NCBI GenBank assembly: GCA_034401795.1 | Contig: CM067369.1 | Coordinates: 186,126,936 to 186,190,935 of the forward strand | Source of the DNA: Chaetoderma sp. LZ-2023a | Lineage: Eukaryota > Mollusca > Caudofoveata > Chaetodermatida > Chaetodermatidae | DNA length: 64,000 nt | Direction: 5' to 3' | Part shown: positions 13,612 through 25,600 of the stretch, piece by piece | Layout: each line of letters starts with the position of its first letter | Position numbering within the stretch: the first letter of the stretch is position 1 | Notes under the pieces: model-generated | Databases searched by the model: none | What the model was told of the DNA's origin: nothing | Seen by the model: only the letters and a program-made list of their open reading frames with translations | Position numbers and translations under genes: made by a program

Positions 13612-16600
13612 TGATCTGTGTCACCTTGTTGAGCTTTCCGAACGTCCTGTTCAAAGTTTATTACTTCATCTAATGTTCTTGGTATGTATGAATGTTTGAA
13701 TACCTGCAATACATAGGATGTACAAGACAGTGTTCAATATCAGATACATGTATGACACGATAAGCCATACAAGCATGTCACTCAGGGCTTCTCATAAGGG
13801 TCCTTTTGAGGGTATAGACCCCAAATGTAATTGGGACTCACAAAACTTGTGGTAAAGGGTCCCATGGGAACACAGAAAATCTTGCACGATTGTTAAATTT
13901 AATTAGTCTACTGTTTGGTTTAAAGATTATGACTTTTACCACAGGACCGTACTCTATGTGTTGTAATATGAGATACATGTATGTGCACTTCATAAACAGT
14001 TACATGGTTTCATCAAGATTTAACATCCTCAACACTAATGATCAGTGATGTAATATTATTTAGGATTCAATCCCTCTTGGGTGAACTTTACCCAATAAAG
14101 GTCAAGCCAGCCCAATCAGCCTCACAAGTACTGTTGCGGAATGTCCAAGTCAGTCATTCCAGTGATAAACTTTGAAATGTTTTGTCTTCTCTGAGCAGCA
14201 AATGCGCACTGACTAAGCAAAAATTTGGATTCTTTAGCCCATTAAACCTTTAGTGATCACAAAAAGTATTCATTTGCAGGACAACAGAAGACTATTTTCT
14301 GGTAAATTCTTGAGGTAAATTGACAAAAATAATCTTTTGTTGATTGGCCTGCAAATGGACGCTCATTTAACAAATTTAAATTTTCTTGACGAATTTTGAC
14401 TGTTAAAGCTTAAATTTATATAAATGACACTTTGAGCGCATTGAGGCGCTGTTGACACAAGAGGGGTTAAACAATATTATGTGTAATTTCTAAACTCCTG
14501 ATTTCTTTTCATTCTTTCTCTTTCATCACATCCCTAGGCCAGTTCTCTCGATGAATGAGATTATTTGTCAGTGTCTCATGTATCTTTGAGGTGCCATGGC
14601 TCGCCATATATTTTGTTCGGCCGACAGAATGACAGGATAAATACTTTAATACATGTTCAACCATTTCTCGCACCACATGAATGCAATTCTAAATTTTCTC
14701 AAATCATGAACATTCTATGCATATGAATGTTGAAGGCTATGTGCTTCAAACAGGTGAATATTTTGAAATTATTTTAACTGGAAGCTGTTGCTGTGACATA
14801 TCACAATAAATTGTTCATGGTTAATTGATTTTCTGGCTTTTTTAGCGTAGCATTTTAGTAACGAGATCGTACGCTAAGCATATGTCATCCATACTGTGCT
14901 TAGATTTTAAATTGTCTGACAAACCCACTTAAATCACATCTATAGTATATATACACACTTCTTCCCTCACAATGTCTCTGTAACCCTTACGACTCTGGTG
15001 TCAAAATTTTCAAATTAAATTAAAGGATTAACTGGTGTTCATTTTTCAATAAATTTGGTGGGAGATGGTGCTGTCGTAGACCAGTTTCTTTGATATTGAC
15101 ACAATAAAAGTTAGAATATTGACATCAGAGTGGTATGGGTTAATACTTTAAACTTCATATTTGTTCAAGATGCAGACCAAAAGTTTATTTTTGAAAACTT
15201 CTCACTGGAATGACTGACTCGGTTATCAAACAATTCATTCCAGTGGTAAAATCTCAAAGATAATCCTCTCTCAGTCTGCAAATAGACATTTCTCAGGACC
15301 AGTGCAGAAGCCGGTTTTAGCCAAAACTTGAGTGCTAACTGCTTAAGAAACTATCATAGGAAGAATTGAATAGTAATAAGTAATGACATATGGATGCTTA
15401 ATCTCTGGCAATGCAGCTCAGATATAACTTAGGTTGCTTTCAAAACACAAATAAAACTTACTGTTAAGGCAGCAATGTTTCCCAATCCAATGGGCCTTTC
15501 CCGTTTTAGGTATGCCCTGCTCATCTCTAGCTAAGCTCCACCCACACCTCACTCGTGTTGGGAACGATCGATCTCTAAACTTCCTAACTATCAATTTCCA
15601 GATAACTATACAGGTACGCTGTTGAATAGTTTGAAACTATTTGACTGGATGTTGTTGTCTATGGCAGCAACAGCGTCCTGTCAAACTATTTTTCGAAATA
15701 TTCAACAGCATGTAAAAACGACATACAAGTTGTACAACGTGTCCGACTATTAAGTGTTAAGACGAACTAAATGGAGTCATTTATGCTGTAATTGATTATG
15801 ATGTCATCCTACATGTCACACAGTTGATTATGACATTCATATGATGGATGGATAAACCGGAAGGTCCATTATGTTTAAAATATTCAATAAACCAGTTCTT
15901 ACATCCTCCTCAAAATCATACTATTATGTTTCTGTTTTTGTTTTGGAAACATGTTATTTCTGAACTGTACTCTAGTTTCGCTAAAAGTTGGTTCCGATTG
16001 CATGATAATTCATAACAAGCATTCTGTAAGTATTGCTTTGCAATACATGTCCCCTACCTGGTGATATAAATCTTTAGAGACTGACAGTAAAAAATTTCAT
16101 TAAAAATTGTCAAAAGCAGCTGAAGCTCAAACTTGATCTGCAACTTCTCACAACATAGCAATAAACCAAGTCTCAGTTATATATGGTGAAGGAGAAGGCA
16201 AACCCCATCACAAATGTTTTCAATGGTCTTGAAAGCTGATATGTTTGTATTGCATAAGTCGAAAGGGGACATAACTCCATCAAAAAATGACACAAACGCC
16301 TGAAACCCGAACTTGGTCTGTAATTTCTCATAATAAAGTAATGTACCAATTCTCAGTTGAATATCTTGAGACTGCGAGAAAATGGCGGAAAACTAATATT
16401 TTTCATATTTCATAGGTCGAAAGGGGGCATAACCCCATCACAAATTTATGCATATGCCTGAAACGCCAACTTGGTCTGTAACTTCTCATAACAAAGCAAT
16501 GTAGCAGTTCTCAGTATAATATCTTGAAAGACTGCGAAAAAAGCGAGGAAAACTAATATATTTTGTATTTCATAAGTCAAAAGGGGGCATAACTCCATGA

Positions 16601-19600
16601 AAAATTGACGAAAATGTCTGAAACTCGAACTTGCTCTGTAACCCCTTATACTAAAGCGATGCATCGATTTTCGCTTAAATATCTTGAAGGAGTGCGAAAA
16701 AAGGTGCGGAAAGCTAATATTTTTTGTATTTCTTAACTCGAAATGAGGTATAACTCATAAAAATTGACGCATATGCCTGAAACTCGAACTTGTTCTGTAA
16801 CTTCTCATAACAAAGCAATATACCAATTCTCAATTGAATACCTTGAAGGACTACGAAGAAAAGTGCGGAAAACCAACTGCGACAGACGGACGGATGGACA
16901 GACAGACAGATGGACAGACGGAGTGCAAACCTATAGTCCCCCCGGTTTTACCGGTAGGGGACTAATAAGGAAAATTAGTCGCCTATCTCGGATGTGAAAT
17001 TTGTTTGCGTGTAGCATTCGTGACCATCTCGGTGACTTGCTCAGCACTAACAGATGGTCTCTGGCTTGGTCACTCCAGTCACTTCTTGCGTTGTAAGATA
17101 ATAGTGTTTTATAACCTCTCCAGCATGTTTGACTGAATAATGTGAATATTGGGTATTTAATTGAGGCATCCGATCTGTCAATCATGTATCTGACATCACA
17201 ATCAATTACGTCACCTGTTAACTGACATCACAATCAGAATGATGTATAGCTCCGTCACAAAAACCAAAGTCTGTTACAAAGTGTACAAATTGTATTTCTT
17301 TGATGATTTTACAATTTAATATACTTTCTGTGGAATACTTTGAAACTTACTTGATTGGTAGTTGTTGCTACCTGTGCCCCAGTCAAATTAGCTTGAAAAT
17401 ATTCAACAGCTTACCTGTATGATTACTGTATTCTGCGGCTGTAGTAGTAGTAGAAACATCCTACAGCTGCAATCAGTCCTTCTTCACTTTTGCCCACTGT
17501 GTGTTGTCCTCAGCCGAAATCCGTAGCTTCCTCAGGTCCATTCTTGACTTGAGTGTACCGAGTCCTGCTTTCTTGAGGTCACCTCGTAGCACGCTTAGCA
17601 GATTTATGCAATGACGTCCTCTCCTGGCTTTGTATTTGCTGGCTCCGAGTAGGGCAAATTCCAAGGCTCTCTGTGCTGGTGTCTCTTCTGGCATCCTTAG
17701 CACATGGCCAAACATGGACCATCTTTGCTGGGCAACTTTTACAGCCAACGACGACATATTACACATCTTGTATAGTGCATCGTTGGAAATTATGCTGTCT
17801 GGCCATCAGTATCCAGTGATGGTGCGTAGGTGTTTGCGGTGGCAGGCATCGAGTTTGTCTAGAGCTGCCCAGCTGTTACAGTTATACAGCATCAAGGATA
17901 TGCAGGTTGCATTGTATAAACGTAGCCTCTTTATCAAGGGCATCTTTGATCTAGGAATCCATAGCTTCCAGAAGGACTGGAAAGCTATGTTCCCCATGAC
18001 GCCGCATGCAGAAATGTCAGCAGTACTGCAAAGCAGTGAGCCCAGGATTGTACTTTTCCTCCATGGTTCGCCGCCACGAAGTGGGTTGTCATTTTCTAGG
18101 GTTTCATGCTTTGTAGATAGGTATATGTGGTGAACTCTGTTTTGGATTCATTCGTAATGAGATTCTCAATTTTAAGTTTGCTTGCAGCTATTGGGAGAAG
18201 TTCGTCAAGGGGTTTCTTTTCCTCATCTATGAAGTCCACATCGCTGGCATATTCCATCTCTAGCACCATGCCCAGTATTGACGCTGGGGGGATTTGGTCT
18301 TGTGGAACTTTCCCGCACAGATTTCAATGCGGCATCAAGGTAGCAGGTGAAAAGCACCAGAGATAGACCATCTCCCTGTGGAGAGCCGATTGATGTCTCA
18401 AACTCTACAGACTTCACTGACTTGACTCGTACTCTCAGCTTGGTGTTTTCAAGCAGTAGTCTCACCAGTCATAGCTCATCTTCATTGGAACTGGCCTGGC
18501 GTAGTACATCTAGGATCATTGAGCGTTTAACCCGTATAGTTACCATAAAATGTAAATTCTTGGAATTCAGGATTCAAAGTTTCAAGTCGATTCCAATGTG
18601 TATAAAGTTGGCAGAGCTTAGCTAGCAATGGACGAGGAATAACTAGAATGGATCGCTTTATTTAACCCTTTCACCGATAAATTCACAACTGTTGAATATT
18701 TTGAAATTAATATCACTGGAATGGTGTCCAGTCATATTAATTTCAAAATATTCAAGAATATGCTAACCATCATAAAGGAATTTACATTTTTTAGGCATTT
18801 GTTATTGAAAGTCTCTCTTACCTGTTCATCAATTTTCTCCTGTTCACTAACATCCTCGGCAGTCCGTGCTGAGGTTATAGTCATAGCACGATCAAGGTAA
18901 GCATCCAGGTTCTCACTAGTAATAGTCAGGTCAGTTATGAAGTCAAACAGTTCCTTCACAGTTAAAGTGCAAACACCATTCTTCTTGAAGAACTCTGAAT
19001 TGTAATAGAAATGTCAGGAAGACTTTTATAAATAATTTATTACATAGTTAATGGTAATGTTTATACTAAAGGTAGATCTAAGGAGTTCTATCACATCCGA
19101 TCACCTGAAATGAACCGTTTAACTCTTACCACTCTGATCTCAAACTTTTTAAATTTTCAAATTAAATTAAAAGATAAACTGGTGTTCATTTTTCAACAAA
19201 TTTGGTGAAATGTGGTTCTGTGTCGTAGACACCAACATAGTCCACCAAAATTTTTGAAAAATCTACACCAGATTCTTTGCCATCGAACCAATAAAAAATA
19301 GAATCAGAGTGTTAAGGGTTAACAGTCAGTCCAGTCATAAATTTACAAAACTAATTTTTTGTCGATCTTCAAATCAACATTTTCTATTAGAAAAATTAAA
19401 CACTGTTGATCAAATTTGAGGATCAAAGGGTTAAATTGACACAAGTGAACTTACTGACCTGTAATGTTATTGCAGTCCTTTCGTAGGAACTCTAATGAAT
19501 GTGGATGATCATGCTCCACAGATTGTGATACGTCTATTAAGTACAGCTGACCGTGATAATATCTGCAAAGCAAAACATTTGCTAACTCTTTAATGGTCAA

Positions 19601-22600
19601 ATATGGTCAAGATCATAAAAATAGTTGCTCATTGAATGTCAATTGTCAGGCCAAGAGAAGACAACTTTATAACTATTGTTTTCTATGTCATAAGAAATTA
19701 GTTGCCATTCTGAGATGGACAAATGGAGGGACCTGTTTATATCTATAGCACACCTCCCCTTGCCCCCCCCCCACCCCCCTGTTCTTTTCACGAAGGAAAA
19801 TGTCTAAACTAATATAGAAAACATGGTAACTTCATTCAGCAAATATTTGACTAATGTAAGGCATAAGTCTTAACCCTTTAACCCTTTAACACTCATATCA
19901 GTCAAAAACGCCTTCTGCAGGTAGTCTTGGGAAATGTCCATTTGCATATCAAGACTATTTTTGAAAATTTACCACTGAAATGACTGGCTTGATAACCAAG
20001 CCAGTCATTCGAGTGGGAAATTTTCCAAAATAGTCTTCTTCTCTTGGTCTGCAAATGGACATTTTCTATGGGGAAATTGAAATTTTCTTGAACAAATTTG
20101 AGGGTTAACACTGTTGGTAAAAAGAAAACCGCCTTTTTAGTTGGCTTGAGAAATGTCTATTTGCAGATCAAGCATGTCAAGAAAAAACCCTTTTTTGAAA
20201 ACTTATCACTGGAATGACTGGCTCAATTACTGAGCCATTCATTCAAGTGATAAATTTTCTAAAATAATCGCTTGATCTGCAAATGGACGTTTTCTATAAA
20301 AGTATTACAATTTTCTTGAATAAATTTGCGAGTTCATGGGTTAACTGTGAAAATGATTAGCTAATATTTACAGCAAGTTGAATTCACTGAGGTCTGCATG
20401 AACAAGCTTACACTCCTGATACAGCGTTCTCATCATCTCTATGCACTGAGGATAGAGGTCTCGTGCCATAGATTCCGTCAAGTCAACGTCTTTCAACAAT
20501 GGTGCTGGCCTGAAATGGCGTATATAAGGCAATTTGTGACATATATCGATTAGCATTCGACTAATATCACCATTCAGCATAAAAGATATTCTTACAATTT
20601 GTAGGTCCTTTATTAATATTAGCAAAATGTTTCCGAAAATGCTGGTCGCGATCCCAGGATGATTCATCATAAAGAAATATTAGTTACCTTTTCGGGATGC
20701 AATATGCTTCATTTAATCCTCGTAACAACAAAATAGCAATAATAGTGCGTTTTACTTAACCATTCTTGCGCCAACAGCGCCTCAAAGTGCGCAAAATGAT
20801 ACTCATGTCAAATAACACTTTAATGGTCAAGATTTTCAAAAGAAAATTTACATTTCTGCTCAGTCACGGAATATCAATTCACCTTTCCAAAGTATCCATC
20901 GATGATTTGCTAAGCGCTGTGTAGGATGATGTCATAATCATTATATCATAAATGATTCTATTAGGCCCATCTTTAACTCTTAATAGTCTGATACATTGTA
21001 CGGATTGTATATCGCTACTATTTAATAAACAGACTGTTGAATATTTTGAAACTAATTTGACTGGGAACTTGCTGCCATAGGCATCAACAGCACCCAGTCA
21101 AATTAGTTTCAAAATATTCAACAGCTTACCTGTATAGTTTTCTGGAAATTGGTAGTCAGAGGTTAGCGATCGATCGATCCCAACATAAGCGAGGTGTGGG
21201 TGGAGCTTAGCTAGAGATGGGCGGGGCATGGCTAAAAATGGAAAGGTGCATTTGCAGCCTGAGAGAAGGCTTTTATTAGTAAATTTACCACTGGAATTTA
21301 GAGCTATGGCTTTCTTTTGTCCTGCAAATGGCTATGTCTCGTGACCAGTGCAGGATTAATCTAACCAAGCCAGTCATTCCAGTGCTAAATCTTCAAAAGT
21401 ACTCTTCTCTCGGCCTGCAAAGGAATATTTCACAAGACCACTGGTAGAGGCCAGTTTTGGTCAAGTTGACCGTCAAAGGGGTAAGGCAACACACTATGGG
21501 TTAAGACTTACCAGCCCTCATGACCGATAAATCCCATAACAAGAACATGACTGCGTAGAATAACAGGCTCAGGAGACGGGATACCAGATTGATAAATTCT
21601 GAAACATATTCATATTACACAATAGATAACAGTGTCAAGGCTCAAATTCATTTATATAACTCCATGAAAAATTGACGAAAATGTCTGAAACTCGAACTTG
21701 CTCTGTAACTCCTTACACTAAAGCGATGCACCAATTTTCGCTTAAATATCTTGAAGGAGTAGCAATTCTCAGTATAATATCTTGAGACTGCGAAAAAACG
21801 TGCGGAAAACTAATATTTTTCGCATTGCATAAGTCGAAAGGGGGCATAACTCCATACAAAATTTACGCATACGCCTGAAACTCCAACTTGGTCTGTAACT
21901 TCTCATAACAAAGCAATGTAGCAGTTCTCACTATAATATCTTGAAAGACTGCGAAAAAAGTGTGGAAAACTAATATTTTTCGTATTGCATCAGACAAAAG
22001 GGGGGATAACGCCATGAAAAATTGACGAAAATGTCTGAAACGCGAACTTGCACTATAACTCCTTATACTAAAGCAGTGCACCGATTTTCGGTTAAATATC
22101 TTGAAGGAGTGTGAAAAAAAGTGCAGAAAGCTGATATTTTTCGTATTTCTTAAGACGAAAGGGGGCATTAACTCCATCAAAAATTTACGCATACACCCGA
22201 AACTCCAACTTGGTCTGTAACTTCTCATAACAAAGCAATGTAGCAGTTCTCACTATAATATCTTGAAAGCCTGCGAAAAAAAGTGTGGAAAACCAATTGC
22301 GACAGACGGACGGACGGACAGACGGAGTGCAAATCTATAGTCCCCCTTTTACCGGTACGGGACTAATAAAATTAAAAACCACTGAGGTCTACTCAATAAC
22401 AGCACAAAATGCAGATACCTTTCCTGAATACCTAATCTTTGGCTTCGGGAAGAATCGCACCCTCAAGGACCAATTTGTCAGAGCAGAGTTTAGCTATCCG
22501 AACAGGAAGGGCTATAAAGGCTACACAATAGCTCATAAAATCGATCTCTGCCCAAAAACAAACTGACATTTGCAGGAAACAAGATAAAAGCCACACCTTT

Positions 22601-25600
22601 GAGAGCTCTCATACTCACCTCAAATATAGGTGTAATGTCAACACTTACTGAACCACTCGCAACGTCGTCTACCTACTCACCTGCTCCCTATGCAAGAAAC
22701 AATATGTAGGTGAGATGAAGAGAATTCCAGATAAAGGTTAAAGAACACTACAGAGATGTCAAAAACCACAAGGACAGCCCGGTTGCCAACCACTTTAATC
22801 TCGCAGGACATGATGCAACCTGCATACAATACAGAATCATCGAGGATCTTCGTCAGGATCCAGATAGCTATGAAGCAACTAATCCATGTAAGGACCGTGA
22901 ATTTTATTGGATCCACCAACTACACAACATGGATCCCATCGGCATCAATCACGCAGATTGGTAACCCCAAACAGCCATTATGGTGGTCCAGAATATTATT
23001 AACTCTTGGTTACCAAGCTCCAAACCTCGGGCAATGACAATTATGTCATAACAAACATGTCACAATTGTCTAACATCACACTTACATATGACATCATGCT
23101 ACAGTGACGCGTCCCCAGCTGACTTTAACCTAATAGTCTACTACAAATCTCTCCAATGGAGAAACTAGTGTTACATATGTGATATAAGTTTCTCACAAAG
23201 ATCTGGTCTGAGTAGACACCGCTCTCTCAAACACAGTGGAAAAACTGTCGGCAAACACTTCTGTAACCACTGTGAAAAAGGATACAGCACGAAGGATGAT
23301 TTAATCTTCCACAAGAAGAATATGCACACCCAACTGCCTATGCCACCCAGGGCATCCAACACCTCCAACCAGGATATCCTTCAAACTTCTGAAACAGCTG
23401 CGTTATTAACAACACCACTGATAGACATTGATATCTGGAACACATTTAATACAGCCAACCCGCCCTTGATACCTGAACTCACCAACCTAGACACATAACT
23501 CGCACCTGGCTTCTTGTTTTCATCAACACAACTTGACCCAGCACAAACTATCACACAACAACCACAGAACCAGTGGCTCCCACAGCACATCTCTCAATTG
23601 TCCACAAATTTACCCGACACTGCCGCCGCTCCTCCACCTTTAGAGGAAGAATATATAAACAACCAGACCCTCATCAACTGTACGTTCACAGATTTGGACT
23701 TAGAACGTCACAATTTTCTCAACAGTACAGCTCAAAAACACCGATTTCCTGAATTTTTTGTCCCCTGACAGTGGGAGAGAGACCAGCAACACCAACTATT
23801 GGATCAGGGCTCAAGACACCACCCATATCTGGACCAACTACACCCACCCGGCGCACAACTCCAATAACTTTTCCAGACCCAGGTTCAGTACCCACAGGAA
23901 ACTCTTACTTCGTTTTGTCACTCGGGACCCGTGAAGTGACTAATCAAGAAAACACAAACAAATTTTTAAAGGTAAGCCTAAACTCATATGCTTCCAACTT
24001 TCTTGTTATAAATCATTGTAACTTTTTTAGAGAATCTTTCACCAAACCGTGCATACTGTGTAAAACCCACAATACGCCTTGGCACACCACTTCTGTAACT
24101 TAAGCCTCTGATGAATAGTCCTAACATGGACACGAAACGTCATGAGTCTGGATCCATGGAAGGTGAAAAAACCATTCCCACAAATGCTGAACAGTACTAT
24201 ACACATCCGGTTTTAGCATAGCGTATGCCCTCTCCATATTTCACATCCAAACACAATCAAGGGTGACAAATCTTCTTGCCTCTAACCCTTCAGGTAAGCC
24301 AGGAGTTATCCCCCTTTGGATACATCTCTCCCACGTATCCCGAACCTGTTAATCATTTTTGATTGGTATGGCAAAATTTTGCTACAACTGATGTGACATG
24401 CCGGCTAATAGCCACGTACCCGCCATTACCAGCATTTCCAAAACCTAACAACATGCGGGTAACTGCGCGAAACTGCGGCTAACACGTGTTTGCCGCATCC
24501 ACAGTAGTTAACCGGCGGTAACAAAATTACGCGCACTCTGAGTGTATAAAAGCCAATTCCTTCACTTGGATAAGCATCCACTCTACTACAAGCTGGTAAG
24601 CGTCAGGCAGTTATTAGACCCGAGTACAGTTTTTCAAAATATGGAATTATACTTTTCATAGACTAAATTTAAGCATTTTCCAGTCAACTTGTACTTTTAA
24701 GGGCCTTTAAAATCAAATTCCAAATCACAGACTTTAATCATGTTCAATGATCACTATGAAGCCCTCATGATAACAGTAACAGATAGATGCAAACCTACAG
24801 TAAACTGACTCATCATGCCTTCTCAAACAAACATCTGTCTTATGGAGCCAAAGACTGTTGTGCCTTACAACAGGTGGTTTTTCAAACACGTGTTTTAGAT
24901 AAACTCTAATATTCTGGCTCCAAAAGCCAAATCTTATAGTATGCTACCTTGCCTATAGTTCCTGTGGATAATACATGGCTCCATTTCTAGCTATGCCCAG
25001 ATCATTACTAGCTATGCCCAGCTCATTTCTAGCCAAGCTTCGCTCACTGTGTATGCGTTTTGGAATCTCTGAAACTTCAAAACCTGAATTCCTAGAATCT
25101 ACATTTCAAGGTAACTATACACGTAAGGTGTTAGATATTTTGAATGGGAGCTATTGCTGCCTACGGGCATTCAACAGAATCTTTATTAATTTGTAAATTC
25201 ATAAAAGACACACAATTCATATACCCTTTTCTGACAGACATATTGACTTGCGTGATGGGTAATTTTGAACAAGTGACGTATTTGATTATAACGTCAAATA
25301 CTCGAGTGACATATCAGATCTCTCCAAACAGCATAACTTAACCCTTTAAGCCTTCAAATTCCACTGTCTCAATTTCAAGACACCTATCCAGGAAAGATGG
25401 TGAATATTTTGAAACTAATTTTACTAGAACCTGCTGCTGCCATAGGCAGCAACACCTCCCAGTTAAATTAGTTTCAAATTACTCAAATGATTACACCATA
25501 CACCAAGAATTTGACGTTTATGACCTGTGAATGTGTGAGGCGGGTTAAACGGCTAAAGCTGGTTTTACTGTATATGCACACTGACCTTTCGTGCTATTAC

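Larger units (their letters stand above)
22375..24170 (+). mobile_element. Penelope-like retroelement, 3' part with GIY-YIG endonuclease
   Basis: Read in pieces: [17 protein letters not shown] (linker typical of the family), then [16 protein letters not shown] (the GIY-YIG start), [23 protein letters not shown], and the end GINHADW just before 22963. The reverse transcriptase part is absent. The frame is broken in a few places. An extra zinc-finger frame and a hammerhead ribozyme follow. The element is on the plus strand, antisense to RIOK1, in intron 8. Confidence 0.85.

Noticed and set aside
13421-13699. Open frames with [14 protein letters not shown] repeats
   Set aside because: Translation of the minisatellite in two plus-strand frames; antisense to RIOK1 and with no conserved domain.
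17630-18133. 167-codon plus-strand frame
   Set aside because: Antisense of the LINE RT fragment, which reads sensibly on the minus strand.
18727-18959. C-terminal extension after IDEQ ([10 protein letters not shown]...)
   Set aside because: Read-through of the exon 12 donor into intron 12; the next exon starts [11 protein letters not shown] as the family requires.
22375-24170. Retroviral or LTR-type element
   Set aside because: The GIY-YIG endonuclease, Penelope-type linker and hammerhead identify a Penelope-like element; no gag, protease or integrase seen.
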